Positions 1 through 7,654 of a stretch of DNA of 10,004 bases are shown here, piece by piece (the stretch's first letter is position 1; every line of letters starts with the position of its first letter). The notes under the pieces were generated by a model. The model searched no databases. It was not told the origin of the DNA and saw only the letters and a list, made by a program, of their open reading frames with translations. Both the position numbers and the translations under genes were made by a program. Origin of the DNA: Pseudomonadales bacterium (lineage in GTDB: Bacteria; Pseudomonadota; Gammaproteobacteria; Pseudomonadales; DT-91). The stretch spans positions 1-10,004 of the forward strand of contig JABSRR010000150.1 of assembly GCA_013215025.1 (NCBI GenBank), in the 5' to 3' direction.

Positions 1-226
1 TCAGCCTGAGCTCTCCTTTATCGCGCTGGTGAGTATTTCAATTTGTGCGGCTGTAGCTTCAGTATTAGGTGATTTATTGGAGTCGATGCTTAAACGCCAT
101 CGAGGTTTAAAGGATTCCAGTCAACTTTTACCGGGTCACGGTGGCATCTTAGATCGATTAGACTCCATCACTGCGGCAGCACCGGTGTTTGTATTGTTAT
201 TGATCCTGCTTTCTTCGGGCTCGTAG
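1..226 (+). CDS. cdsA: Phosphatidate cytidylyltransferase (CDP-diacylglycerol synthase), C-terminal part
   Basis: CdsA is an inner-membrane enzyme that converts phosphatidic acid and CTP to CDP-diacylglycerol, the precursor of all phospholipids. Only the last 74 codons are visible; the reading frame enters from the left edge at base 2 and stops with TAG at 224-226. The segment carries the family's C-terminal signature almost perfectly: S-x-L-K-R, four residues, K-D, then [11 protein letters not shown] (bases about 83-163). The Asp residues here belong to the metal/CTP site. It is preceded by one hydrophobic segment and followed by a last hydrophobic helix ending in a short polar tail, as expected for a polytopic protein. 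An internal GTG at 29 is not the true start. It lies 16 bases upstream of dxr, as in Pseudomonas-type clusters, so the two are probably co-transcribed. The N-terminal part is outside the window. Confidence 0.95.
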   Translation, partial: QPELSFIALVSISICAAVASVLGDLLESMLKRHRGLKDSSQLLPGHGGILDRLDSITAAAPVFVLLLILLSSGS

Positions 227-242
227 TCGGTATCTGAATACT

Positions 243-1469
243 ATGACAGTACATAGGCAAACAATCAGTATACTGGGTGCGACCGGCTCAATCGGATTGA
301 GCACGCTAGATATTCTTGCGCAGCATCAAGACAAGTATCAAGTTTACGCCTTAACCGCGTTCTCTCAGTTGGATGCTTTGTTGCATCTGTGTCGACGTTT
401 TAGGCCTCGATATGTTGTGCTAGCGAATCCTCAACACGATGGTATTGCGGCTTTTAAACATCAGCTAGCTAGCGAGGCTATTGATACAGTCGTGTTAATC
501 GGTGCTGATGCGCTAGAGCTTGTTGCAAGCGATGATGAGGTTGATACGGTAGTCGCAGCGATTGTTGGGGCAGCAGGTTTACCTTCTTCGCTAGCTGCAG
601 CTGCGGCGGGGAAGAAAATCTTACTGGCAAATAAAGAAAGTCTTGTCATGGCTGGCGCACTTTTTATGCAAACTGTGCGCGATCATCAAGCAACACTGTT
701 ACCAATTGATTCGGAACACAACGCCATCTTTCAGTGTTTACCGCAGTCAAGCTCGTCGCCGCAGCTGGCTGTAGATTTGCAGCAGGTAAAACGGCTAATT
801 CTTACGGCATCAGGCGGCCCATTCCGGCAAAAAACTTTGCAAGAAATGTCTTCGGTTAGCGTCGCTGAGGCAGTTGCTCATCCGAATTGGAGCATGGGGA
901 AAAAAATATCTATTGATTCTGCTACCATGATGAACAAAGGCTTAGAGCTCATTGAGGCCTGCTGGCTATTTGGTCTTGACCCTGACTCGATAGATATTGT
1001 GGTGCACCCAGAGAGCGTCATTCATTCGATGGTTCAGTTTGTTGACGGTTCAACCCTTGCGCAAATGGGTAACCCTGATATGCGTACGCCAATTGCCAAT
1101 GCTCTCGCTTGGCCAAACAGAATCTCGGTGGCGGTGCCCGATTTGAGTTTAACGGACATTGCAAAGCTGCATTTTGAACAGCCTGATTATCAGCGTTTCC
1201 CAAACCTTAGCCTGGCGGCACAAGCATTCAAGTGCGGCGGCGCAGCGCCGGCTATATTAAATGCCTGTAACGAGGTTGCTGTAGATGCCTTTTTGCAAGA
1301 TGGTATCAGCTTTACTCAAATTGCTCAGTTAAATGCGCATCTATTAGATAGCCTGGCAATGCAAACGGATGTGCCGCAGTTCAGTGATCTAGAGGGTCTG
1401 ATGGCGATCGACAGCCAGGTGCGGCAAACTGCGACGCAAATTATTCAGGATCAATCGTTATGGAGCTGA
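243..1469 (+). CDS. dxr: 1-deoxy-D-xylulose 5-phosphate reductoisomerase
   Basis: This cytoplasmic enzyme converts 1-deoxy-D-xylulose 5-phosphate to 2-C-methyl-D-erythritol 4-phosphate with NADPH, the committed step of the MEP isoprenoid pathway and the target of fosmidomycin. At 408 residues it is close to the roughly 400 of the family. The N-terminal NADPH-binding fold shows GATGSIG at residues 12-18, and LLANKESLV lies near 127-135. The metal ligands are visible as D156 and E158 in PIDSEHNAIFQ and E235 in MNKGLELIEA. The flexible-loop motif HPNWSMG begins at H213, and a HPESVIHSM motif follows. ATG at 243 is chosen because the nucleotide-binding strand starts within ten residues; no strong Shine-Dalgarno is visible, so translation may be coupled to cdsA. 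The stop overlaps the first codons of rseP by 10 bases. The product feeds undecaprenyl phosphate synthesis, which fits an envelope cluster. Confidence 0.98.
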   Translation: MTVHRQTISILGATGSIGLSTLDILAQHQDKYQVYALTAFSQLDALLHLCRRFRPRYVVLANPQHDGIAAFKHQLASEAIDTVVLIGADALELVASDDEVDTVVAAIVGAAGLPSSLAAAAAGKKILLANKESLVMAGALFMQTVRDHQATLLPIDSEHNAIFQCLPQSSSSPQLAVDLQQVKRLILTASGGPFRQKTLQEMSSVSVAEAVAHPNWSMGKKISIDSATMMNKGLELIEACWLFGLDPDSIDIVVHPESVIHSMVQFVDGSTLAQMGNPDMRTPIANALAWPNRISVAVPDLSLTDIAKLHFEQPDYQRFPNLSLAAQAFKCGGAAPAILNACNEVAVDAFLQDGISFTQIAQLNAHLLDSLAMQTDVPQFSDLEGLMAIDSQVRQTATQIIQDQSLWS

Positions 1470-2800
1470 TTCAGCATATTGGCGTTTTAGCCCTCACCTT
1501 GGGTGTGTTAATTGCCTTTCATGAGTATGGGCATTTCATTGTGGCCAGGTTATGCGGCGTTAAAGTGCTGGAGTTTTCGATTGGTTTTGGCCCCAAGCTT
1601 TTTAGTTTTCATGACAAACATGGCACCCGATTCAGCTTGGCGGCACTGCCGCTGGGCGGCTTCGTTAAAATGCTGGATGAGCGTGAGGCGGAGGTCGCCG
1701 CAGAGCTGAAGCATTTGGCATTTAATCAGCAGTCGGTATATGCGCGCACGGCGATTGTATCCGCTGGCCCGCTGGCCAATTTTTTATTGGCGATACTGGT
1801 GTATTGGCTGGTTTTTTTACCCGGCAGTACCCAACTAAAGGCCGAGATTTTTTCGGTTGAACCTGCATCAATAGCGGCAAATGCAGGCCTGCAAACAGGT
1901 GATATTATCAGGCAAGTGGATCAACAGCCGGTTGCCAATGCGCGAGAAGTCATGATGCAGTTAATGCAGCGTTTAGGCGACTCGGGGAAGATTGAATTAG
2001 TCAATCAGTATGGCGAGACGTTTAGCTTGCGGATAGAGAATTGGCTCTCAGATGCAGAGGGGCAGGTTGATATCGCCAGCAGTCTCGGATTTCAGTTTTA
2101 TCAAATCGAAGTCATGCCCATTGTTGCCGATGTTTTGCCAGCTAGCCCTGCCGCTGAGGCGGGATTAAGAAAAGCCGACCGGCTGCTGCAGGTCGATGAT
2201 GTTGAAATTCAGCAAGGCAGACAATGGATTGATTACGTGCGAGCTCACCCTGAGCAAGTCTTAACGGTTTTGCTTGAGCGTGACGGTGCGCCGCTGATGG
2301 TGCAGCTGACGCCTCAGGGGAAACGGCAGCAAGGTGAGTTAATTGGCCAAGTTGGGATTGCTATGCAGACTTCCAAGGTGCCCGATGCGCTGCTTCAGCG
2401 GGTCGAATATACAGCTCTATCTGCATGGATACCAGCAGTCTCAGCAACCTGGCAAGCCGCCAAGTTCTCGCTCGCTTCAGTAAAGAAAATGATACTTGGG
2501 CAAATTTCATTTAAACAGCTTTCTGGTCCTATCACGATCGCCAAAGTTGCCACAGAATCTGCACAATCAGGTATCTATCCCTACCTCAGTTTGATAGCAT
2601 TGCTGAGTGTAAGTTTGGGTGTATTAAACTTACTTCCTATCCCAGTTTTAGATGGCGGACACATCTTCTTTTACCTTATTGAATGGATGAAAGGCTCTCC
2701 AGTGCCCGATCAGGTGCAGGAGTTTGCTTTGCGGATAGGTATGGCGATAATTTTATCGGTTATGGTGCTCGCGTTTGTAAATGATATAGCGCGTTTGTGA
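1460..2800 (+). CDS. rseP: RIP-type site-2 zinc metalloprotease RseP
   Basis: RseP is the inner-membrane intramembrane protease that makes the second cut in the anti-sigma factor RseA, releasing sigma-E during outer-membrane stress; it also removes remnant signal peptides. The 446 residues match the roughly 450 of E. coli RseP. The zinc motif HEYGH (residues 21-25) sits in the first transmembrane segment, and the third ligand lies in the NxxPxPxLDGGH motif, with LDGGH at 397-401. Between them are two periplasmic PDZ domains, about 122-195 and 219-290, each with an A-G-L stretch. Further membrane helices are near residues 95-118, 372-392 and 425-443. ATG at 1460 is preceded by AGGA at 1447-1450 with 9-base spacing and overlaps the dxr stop, so translational coupling is likely. 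It sits directly before bamA and skp, whose defects trigger the response it serves. The stop codon lies within a terminator-like hairpin. Confidence 0.97.
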   Translation: MELIQHIGVLALTLGVLIAFHEYGHFIVARLCGVKVLEFSIGFGPKLFSFHDKHGTRFSLAALPLGGFVKMLDEREAEVAAELKHLAFNQQSVYARTAIVSAGPLANFLLAILVYWLVFLPGSTQLKAEIFSVEPASIAANAGLQTGDIIRQVDQQPVANAREVMMQLMQRLGDSGKIELVNQYGETFSLRIENWLSDAEGQVDIASSLGFQFYQIEVMPIVADVLPASPAAEAGLRKADRLLQVDDVEIQQGRQWIDYVRAHPEQVLTVLLERDGAPLMVQLTPQGKRQQGELIGQVGIAMQTSKVPDALLQRVEYTALSAWIPAVSATWQAAKFSLASVKKMILGQISFKQLSGPITIAKVATESAQSGIYPYLSLIALLSVSLGVLNLLPIPVLDGGHIFFYLIEWMKGSPVPDQVQEFALRIGMAIILSVMVLAFVNDIARL

Positions 2801-2810
2801 CGCGTTTTTT
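2788..2810 (+). terminator. Candidate intrinsic terminator/attenuator between rseP and bamA
   Basis: A perfect 5-bp stem, CGCGT (2790-2794) with ACGCG (2800-2804), encloses a 5-base loop TTGTG. It extends by one G-T wobble and one A-T pair to 2788/2806. The right arm runs straight into six T (2805-2810). This has the layout of a Rho-independent terminator. It overlaps the rseP stop codon (2798-2800), so a ribosome finishing rseP would cover the stem; the element may therefore act as a partial terminator sensitive to rseP translation. The stem is short, so full termination is doubtful. Read from sequence only. Confidence 0.4.
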
Positions 2811-2823
2811 AAATTGATTTTTG

Positions 2824-5454
2824 ATGTTTTTATTTTTCATGCACTCATTCACTCAGTTAATTAAAATTTGCGCTATTGTGCTGTTAACCGGGTTTTTGAC
2901 GACTAATAAGCTGTTTGCAGAAGCTGATTCTTCATCGCCAGTTTCGACCAGCTCGCCATATCCTATTCAAGTTGGCGATATTCGTTTGGAAGGCTTGCAG
3001 CGGGTATCGCCAGCCAGTGTGTTTGCCAACTTACCCTTTACGATTCAGCAAAGTGTGAATGCCCTGCAAATTCAACGCTCGATTAGTGCTCTGTTCAAAA
3101 CCGGTAATTTCGATGATATAGCGGTCTCGCTCGACGGCGATGTGATTGTATTTCAGCTGCAAGAGCGACCTGCTATTGCTGAAATCAATATAGAGGGTAA
3201 TAAGCAATTAAAAACGGAAGATTTGTTGGCTGGTTTAGCGCGTTCTGGTTTGACCCAGGGGCAGGTGTTTAAGCGCGAGACGCTAGAGCAAATCCGACTG
3301 GAGTTGCAGCGCCAGTATACCTCGCAAGGACGTTATGACGCCGATATTACGGCTAACGTAATCGAGTTACCGCAAAATCGTATCAACCTGAATATTGATG
3401 TTTATGAAGGCTCAACCGCCGAGATTAAACATCTGAATATTGTTGGTAATCAGCGCTTTTCGACGGAGGAGTTGCTGGATATGCTGGAGCTTAGAGATTC
3501 TGACGATACTTGGTGGTGGAGCTCGAAAGATAAGTATTCGCGAGAGCGCTTACGTGCTGATATTGAAAAGCTTGAATCCTTTTATCGAGATCAAGGCTAT
3601 TTAAATTTTCGTGTCGCTTCAACGCAGGTTGCGCTTGGGCCTTATAAGGACGAGGTTTTTGTCACCATCAATGTTGAAGAAGGTGATATTTATACCATCA
3701 GCGAGATAAAGTTATCAGGTGAGTTGACTATCAGCGAGGATATTATTCGACGTATCATTTTGCTGCGTCCTGGCGGTATTTATTCTCAGTCACGCATTAC
3801 TTCATCACAAGAACTGATTTCCCGTTTACTGGGTGCTGAGGGCTATGCGTTTGCGAGCGTTCGTCATTATCCCAAAGCAAATGCCGAAGATAAAACGGTT
3901 GAGTTAACCTTTTTTGTTGACCCCGGGCAGAGAACCTATGTTAGGCGGGTTGAATTTAGAGGTAATACGGGTACTCAAGATGAGGTTTTGCGTCGCGAAA
4001 TGCGTCAAATGGAAGCTGCGCCTGCTTCCGCTCAGAAAATAGAGCAGTCAAAAGTAAATCTTCAGCGACTGGGCTTTTTCAAAACGGTTGAGTCAGAAAT
4101 GATAAAGGTACCGGGTGAGGAAGATCTGGTGGATGTTGTGTTTACGGTTGAAGAGCAGCCATCGGGTTCGGTTGGCGCGTCGATTGGCTACTCTGATTCC
4201 GGAGGCTTGGTGCTGTCAGCAAACCTCAGTCAAAAGAACTTTCTTGGTAGCGGTAATAAGGTCAGCTTTGGCGTCAGTAAAAACGATTATCAAATCAGCT
4301 ATAATTTTAACTATACCAATCCCTATTACACGGTTGATGGTGTGAGTAGAGGCTTTGGTCTATTTTTTAAAGAAACTGACTTTGATAAGTTGGGGGTAGC
4401 CGAATTTAGCACCAATACCTATGGTGCGACGTTGAATTACGGTTATCCAATTAACGAGACAACCCGACTAGGCTTTGGTTTTGGCTATGCCAATATTTTG
4501 ATTGAGACCGGGCCGTTTGCCTCACAAGAAGTGATTTCATCGCCCAGGCCAGACAATGATATCGATTTCTACCAGCAGGTTGAACTGGTTAATGGCGAGA
4601 TTATCGATGTTGACCCTGCGCTGCGCGAGATCTTTGCACTTGAGGCCTCGGGAATCGACCCATACATTCCTTTTGACCAAGGCTTTATTGACCGTAATGG
4701 CGACGAATACGATAGCTTTACGGTTAATCTCAGCTGGAGCCAATCTGAACTGAATAGGGGTTTTATGCCCACCGACGGTTTCTCGCATAACTTTACCATT
4801 GAATCGGGGCTGCCTGAGACCGATTTAGAGTATTGGAAGGCTATCTATCGTGGTCAATATTTTATCAATATAAAGCCAGAACTGGCGATTCGTTTGCATG
4901 GCCGTCTTGGTATCGGTGGCGGCTATGGTGACACCACAGAGTTACCATTTTTCGAGAATTTTTACGCCGGCGGCTTTGGCTCTGTGCGCGGTTATGAACG
5001 CTCAAGCTTAGGGCCAAAAGGTACACCGTCTGAAGGCTATTTAACCGGCGCAGGTCGTGACGCCTTTAATAATCTAAAACCTACTTATTATTACGATGAA
5101 GTGGCCAATAAATTTGTTGCGCAACCGCTGACGCGACAAGATACCATTGGTGGTAATATGTTGGTCGAGTCAGGCGTAGAATTGATATTTCCACTATGGT
5201 TTATCAAAGACAGACGCTCGCTGAGAACCGTGTTGTTCATCGACAGCGGTAATGTTTTTGACACGGATTGCGGTATCCTTCAAGAAACCTGTTATGATAT
5301 TTCTGAGTTAGACCAGCTGAGAGCGTCTTATGGTCTAGGTTTAACCTGGGTGAGTGCTCTAGGGCCTTTAACGTTCAGCCTGTCTGAGCCATTTAATAAC
5401 ACCTCCAGTGACGATACTAAGTTTTTCCAATTCTCGATTGGTACTGGCTTTTAA
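2824..5454 (+). CDS. bamA: Outer membrane protein assembly factor BamA (Omp85 family)
   Basis: BamA is the essential barrel subunit of the BAM complex, which folds and inserts beta-barrel proteins into the outer membrane. Beginning at ATG 2824 it has 876 residues, against 810 in E. coli. A signal peptide ends near LFA-EA (about residue 33). Five POTRA domains follow, at about 46-117, 118-197, 198-288, 289-369 and 370-446, then the barrel from about 447. The signature VRGY (721-724) in GGFGSVRGYERSSLGP is the loop-6 motif that reaches into the barrel, and the C-terminus ends in Phe (IGTGF), a normal beta-signal. Predicted loop 4 (about 565-630) is some 35 residues longer than in E. coli, and a Cys pair (C816, C823) lies in a later extracellular loop. 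The start is uncertain: TTG 2821 and ATG 2839 are alternatives, the latter giving a conventional signal peptide, and none has a clear Shine-Dalgarno. It precedes skp, as in related genomes. Confidence 0.97.
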   Translation: MFLFFMHSFTQLIKICAIVLLTGFLTTNKLFAEADSSSPVSTSSPYPIQVGDIRLEGLQRVSPASVFANLPFTIQQSVNALQIQRSISALFKTGNFDDIAVSLDGDVIVFQLQERPAIAEINIEGNKQLKTEDLLAGLARSGLTQGQVFKRETLEQIRLELQRQYTSQGRYDADITANVIELPQNRINLNIDVYEGSTAEIKHLNIVGNQRFSTEELLDMLELRDSDDTWWWSSKDKYSRERLRADIEKLESFYRDQGYLNFRVASTQVALGPYKDEVFVTINVEEGDIYTISEIKLSGELTISEDIIRRIILLRPGGIYSQSRITSSQELISRLLGAEGYAFASVRHYPKANAEDKTVELTFFVDPGQRTYVRRVEFRGNTGTQDEVLRREMRQMEAAPASAQKIEQSKVNLQRLGFFKTVESEMIKVPGEEDLVDVVFTVEEQPSGSVGASIGYSDSGGLVLSANLSQKNFLGSGNKVSFGVSKNDYQISYNFNYTNPYYTVDGVSRGFGLFFKETDFDKLGVAEFSTNTYGATLNYGYPINETTRLGFGFGYANILIETGPFASQEVISSPRPDNDIDFYQQVELVNGEIIDVDPALREIFALEASGIDPYIPFDQGFIDRNGDEYDSFTVNLSWSQSELNRGFMPTDGFSHNFTIESGLPETDLEYWKAIYRGQYFINIKPELAIRLHGRLGIGGGYGDTTELPFFENFYAGGFGSVRGYERSSLGPKGTPSEGYLTGAGRDAFNNLKPTYYYDEVANKFVAQPLTRQDTIGGNMLVESGVELIFPLWFIKDRRSLRTVLFIDSGNVFDTDCGILQETCYDISELDQLRASYGLGLTWVSALGPLTFSLSEPFNNTSSDDTKFFQFSIGTGF

Positions 5455-5484
5455 TCAATTATTTACACCTATAAGGACAAGGAC

Positions 5485-6012
5485 ATGAAGTTGTTTCGAT
5501 ATTTTGCACTGTTAAGCTGTATTTGTTTAGCGCTACCCAGCTTTGCGGCCGGTAAAATTGCGGTTGTTGATTTTCAAAAAGCGATACTGACTACCGATCT
5601 GGCAAAATCTCGCATTGCAAAGCTCGAGTCTGAGGCGGCGTATAAAGACAATATCGAAAAAATAAAGGCACTTAGCCAAGATGCGCAGGCATTATTTAAA
5701 AAGTATCAAAAAGAAGAGCCTTTAATGTCAGTAGAACAGAAGACTGAGATGCAGGGTCAGCTAAAAAGTATGCAGTCGGATATCCAGCATTTAGAAGGCA
5801 AGTTACAAGAGCAAAACAAACAAGCTTTGGCACCTTTGGTACTGCAAATGCAGGCTGCTGCGCAACGCGTGGTTGATGCTATTCGCCAAGAAGACGGATA
5901 TGGCTTGGTGTTGGTTGCAAACCCGCAGGTGGTGTTTTATGCCGATACCAGTTTTGATATTACCGCGAAGGTTACTGACCAGCTGAATAAGCTAGCCTCG
6001 GCAAAAAAGTAA
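5485..6012 (+). CDS. skp: Periplasmic OMP chaperone Skp/OmpH
   Basis: Skp is a trimeric periplasmic chaperone that holds unfolded outer-membrane proteins in a jellyfish-like cavity and delivers them toward the BAM complex. The 175-residue product is close to the family's usual 160-180. Residues 1-21 or 1-22 form a signal peptide (MKLFRYF, a hydrophobic core, then PSFA-A). The mature protein begins GKIAVVDFQKAI, the typical first strand of the OmpH body. Residues about 45-120 are rich in Lys, Glu and Gln with heptad-like spacing and form the long helical tentacles; the C-terminus returns to the body with YGLVLVANPQVVFYAD and an alpha helix. Two Cys in the hydrophobic core do not fit a lipobox, so signal peptidase I cleavage is expected. 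ATG 5485 follows AAGGA at 5473-5477 with 7-base spacing, one of the best ribosome sites here. The position between bamA and lpxD is the conserved one. Confidence 0.95.
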   Translation: MKLFRYFALLSCICLALPSFAAGKIAVVDFQKAILTTDLAKSRIAKLESEAAYKDNIEKIKALSQDAQALFKKYQKEEPLMSVEQKTEMQGQLKSMQSDIQHLEGKLQEQNKQALAPLVLQMQAAAQRVVDAIRQEDGYGLVLVANPQVVFYADTSFDITAKVTDQLNKLASAKK

Positions 6013-6035
6013 ACTTTAGGCATATCTAACTATTT

Positions 6036-6050
6036 ATGTGCTTCCTATGA
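6036..6050 (+). other. Four-codon mini-ORF overlapping the lpxD start
   Basis: ATG TGC TTC CTA TGA reads from 6036, and its TGA stop (6048-6050) overlaps the lpxD ATG (6047) as ATGA. This geometry could hand ribosomes on to lpxD, which has no Shine-Dalgarno of its own. The mini-ORF also lacks one (the nearest is TAGG, 15 bases upstream), so it may simply be chance. Confidence 0.15.
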
Positions 6051-7120
6051 GCTTCTCATTAGCTTTTATTGCAGAGCATTTGGGTCTGGAGGTTTTTTTA
6101 CCGCCAGGCTCTGCTGCGGCAGAAGATATTGAGATTATACAAATTGCTGCGCTGCACGACGCGAAGCCTCAAAGTATCAGTTTTTTATCTGATCAGAAAC
6201 GTTTGCCTGAGTTATCCAGTACCGCTGCCAGTGCGGTGATTATCAGTGCACAACAGCAATCGCAGTGCCCGATTCCAGCACTGATTTCAAACAACCCTTA
6301 CCTTAGCTATGCTCAGCTAACCGAGTTGTTTTTACCGAATCACCCAGCGACTGCAGGCATCCATCCTACTGCCGTTGTGGCAGATTCAGCGCAGGTGGCA
6401 TCATCTGCCTCCATTGGCCCGCATGTGACAATAGCAGCGGATGCCGTGGTGGCAGAAAATTGTGAAATTGGCGCGGGTAGCTATATTGGACATTCTAGTC
6501 ACGTCGGCGCTAATACCGTGCTGGCTGCCAATGTAACACTGTATAGTGATGTGCAGATTGGTCAGCACGTAACTATTCATAGCGGTACTGTGATTGGTGC
6601 TCAGGGTTTTGGTTTTGCTCCAACCGGTAAAACCGGCGCCGATCAGCAGGCATGGCAAAAGATTCATCAGCTTGGCGGCGTGGTGATTGCCGATTTTGTT
6701 GATATTGGCGCCAATACCTGTATCGACTGCGGCACCTTATCGCCTACTATTATTGAGCAGGGCGTGATTATTGATAATCAAGTTCATATTGCGCATAACT
6801 GTATTATTGGTCGTTATACCGCTATTGCCGGCGCCACTTCATTTGCCGGCAGTACTGTGGTTGGAGAACATTGCATTATTGCCGGTGCCTGCGCCATCGC
6901 TGGCCATATTGAGATTGCTGCCGGTACGCAAATTATGGGCATGAGTAAGGTTACGGGTTCAATAAAGCAGCCAGGTTCCTATTCCTCAGGTACCGGCAGC
7001 ATGCCGACATCACAGTGGCGTAAATCAGCCGTGCGTTTTACTCAGCTTGATCAAATGGAAAAGCGCATCAAGCAACTTGAAAAACAAATACAGCAGTTAT
7101 CAACTGACAGAAACGATTAA
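6047..7120 (+). CDS. lpxD: UDP-3-O-(3-hydroxyacyl)glucosamine N-acyltransferase LpxD
   Basis: LpxD performs the third step of lipid A synthesis, moving a 3-hydroxyacyl chain from ACP to the 2-amino group of UDP-3-O-acyl-glucosamine in the cytoplasm. From ATG 6047 it has 357 residues (E. coli 341). It shows the three expected parts: an N-terminal uridine-binding domain (about 1-100, with ISFLSDQKRLPEL); a left-handed beta helix of hexapeptide repeats (about 105-305); and a charged C-terminal helix (about 320-357, MEKRIKQLEKQIQQL). The catalytic His is H250 in the conserved IAHN motif (codon 6794-6796), with the FxFAP-type motif GFGFAP near 188-193. GTG 6038 in the same frame is a less likely start, since family members begin just before a strand like SFSLAFIAEHLG. 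No clear ribosome site is visible. skp ends 34 bases upstream; LpxD, FabZ and LpxA share the hydroxyacyl-ACP pool. Confidence 0.96.
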   Translation: MSFSLAFIAEHLGLEVFLPPGSAAAEDIEIIQIAALHDAKPQSISFLSDQKRLPELSSTAASAVIISAQQQSQCPIPALISNNPYLSYAQLTELFLPNHPATAGIHPTAVVADSAQVASSASIGPHVTIAADAVVAENCEIGAGSYIGHSSHVGANTVLAANVTLYSDVQIGQHVTIHSGTVIGAQGFGFAPTGKTGADQQAWQKIHQLGGVVIADFVDIGANTCIDCGTLSPTIIEQGVIIDNQVHIAHNCIIGRYTAIAGATSFAGSTVVGEHCIIAGACAIAGHIEIAAGTQIMGMSKVTGSIKQPGSYSSGTGSMPTSQWRKSAVRFTQLDQMEKRIKQLEKQIQQLSTDRND

Positions 7121-7167
7121 TCTTGCGCTTGGATAAATATCCTGTAAAGACGCAATGTTGATAACTG
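7094..7167 (+). promoter_or_regulatory. Nested inverted repeats spanning the lpxD stop and fabZ leader
   Basis: An 11-base perfect inverted repeat pairs CAGTTATCAAC (7094-7104, inside the end of lpxD) with GTTGATAACTG (7157-7167). Nested inside are TTGCG (7123-7127) with CGCAA (7151-7155), and GGAT (7131-7134) with ATCC (7139-7142). On the right side the outer and middle arms are separated by one base, so the RNA could form a long bulged hairpin ending 13 bases before the fabZ ribosome site at 7181-7184. This is the longest intergenic gap in the window (71 bases). It has no T-run, so it is not an ordinary terminator; a translation- or RNA-stability element is an inference. Confidence 0.35.
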
Positions 7168-7191
7168 TGATACAAGGACTAGGAATTTTAT

Positions 7192-7644
7192 ATGATGAAT
7201 ATTGAACAGGTACGTCAGTATTTACCGCATCGTTACCCGTTTTTATTGGTTGATCGTGTAGAGTCGATTCAGTTAGGCGAGTCGATTGTGGCACTAAAAA
7301 ATGTCAGTGCTAACGAGGAGTTTTTTCAGGGGCATTTTCCGGATTATGCGGTCATGCCAGGGGTTTTAATTGTCGAGGCAATGGCACAGGCTGCGGGCAT
7401 ATTAGGTTTTAAAACACTCGATACTAAGCCAGCTGACGGTTCACTGTATTTATTTGTAGGTTGTGATGACTTACGTTTTAAGCGCCAGGTTGTGCCCGGT
7501 GATCAGTTAAAGCTGAATGCGGCAGTGGTATCAGAACGGCGTGGGATATGGAAGTTTGACTGTAGCGCTACTGTTGATGGTGAACTTGCGTGCAAAGCAA
7601 CGATTCTCTGTGCTCATCGACAAACGCCAAACTTTGATCAATAA
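7192..7644 (+). CDS. fabZ: 3-hydroxyacyl-[acyl-carrier-protein] dehydratase FabZ
   Basis: FabZ dehydrates 3-hydroxyacyl-ACP to trans-2-enoyl-ACP in type II fatty-acid elongation. It competes with LpxA and LpxD for 3-hydroxyacyl-ACP, so its activity sets the balance between phospholipid and lipid A. The 150 residues equal the usual hotdog-fold length (about 150). The catalytic His and Glu are seen as H48 in [15 protein letters not shown] and E62 in LIVEAMAQ; the opening [13 protein letters not shown] (11-23) is the family's characteristic first strand. ATG 7192 has AGGA at 7181-7184 with 7-base spacing; a second ATG follows at 7195 and could equally be used. The gene sits 71 bases after lpxD behind a structured leader and 10 bases before lpxA. 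No residue needed for catalysis appears to be missing. Confidence 0.97.
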   Translation: MMNIEQVRQYLPHRYPFLLVDRVESIQLGESIVALKNVSANEEFFQGHFPDYAVMPGVLIVEAMAQAAGILGFKTLDTKPADGSLYLFVGCDDLRFKRQVVPGDQLKLNAAVVSERRGIWKFDCSATVDGELACKATILCAHRQTPNFDQ

Positions 7645-7654
7645 GATTGTGTAA

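Noticed and set aside
461..649. Minus-strand Ala/Ser/Thr-rich open frame inside dxr
   Set aside because: It mirrors the Ala-rich coding stretch of dxr; low-complexity composition and no ribosome site.
2723..2751. Possible sigma-70 promoter inside rseP for bamA (TTTGCT, 17 bases, GATAAT)
   Set aside because: The -10 is good, but the -35 matches only half of the consensus; too weak to annotate, although a promoter after the upstream hairpin would make sense.
4537..4799. Overlapping minus-strand and + strand frames inside the BamA loop-4 region
   Set aside because: The bamA frame is continuous through here with recognisable strands on either side; the others are shadows without motifs.
6038..6046. 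GTG start for lpxD three codons upstream of the ATG
   Set aside because: No ribosome site at suitable distance, and the ATG at 6047 gives the usual family N-terminus.
7581..7609. Possible sigma-E promoter inside fabZ (TGAACTT, 17 bases, TCTCT) driving lpxA
   Set aside because: The -35 is close to GGAACTT, but the -10 differs from the TCTGA-type consensus; a match this loose is expected by chance.
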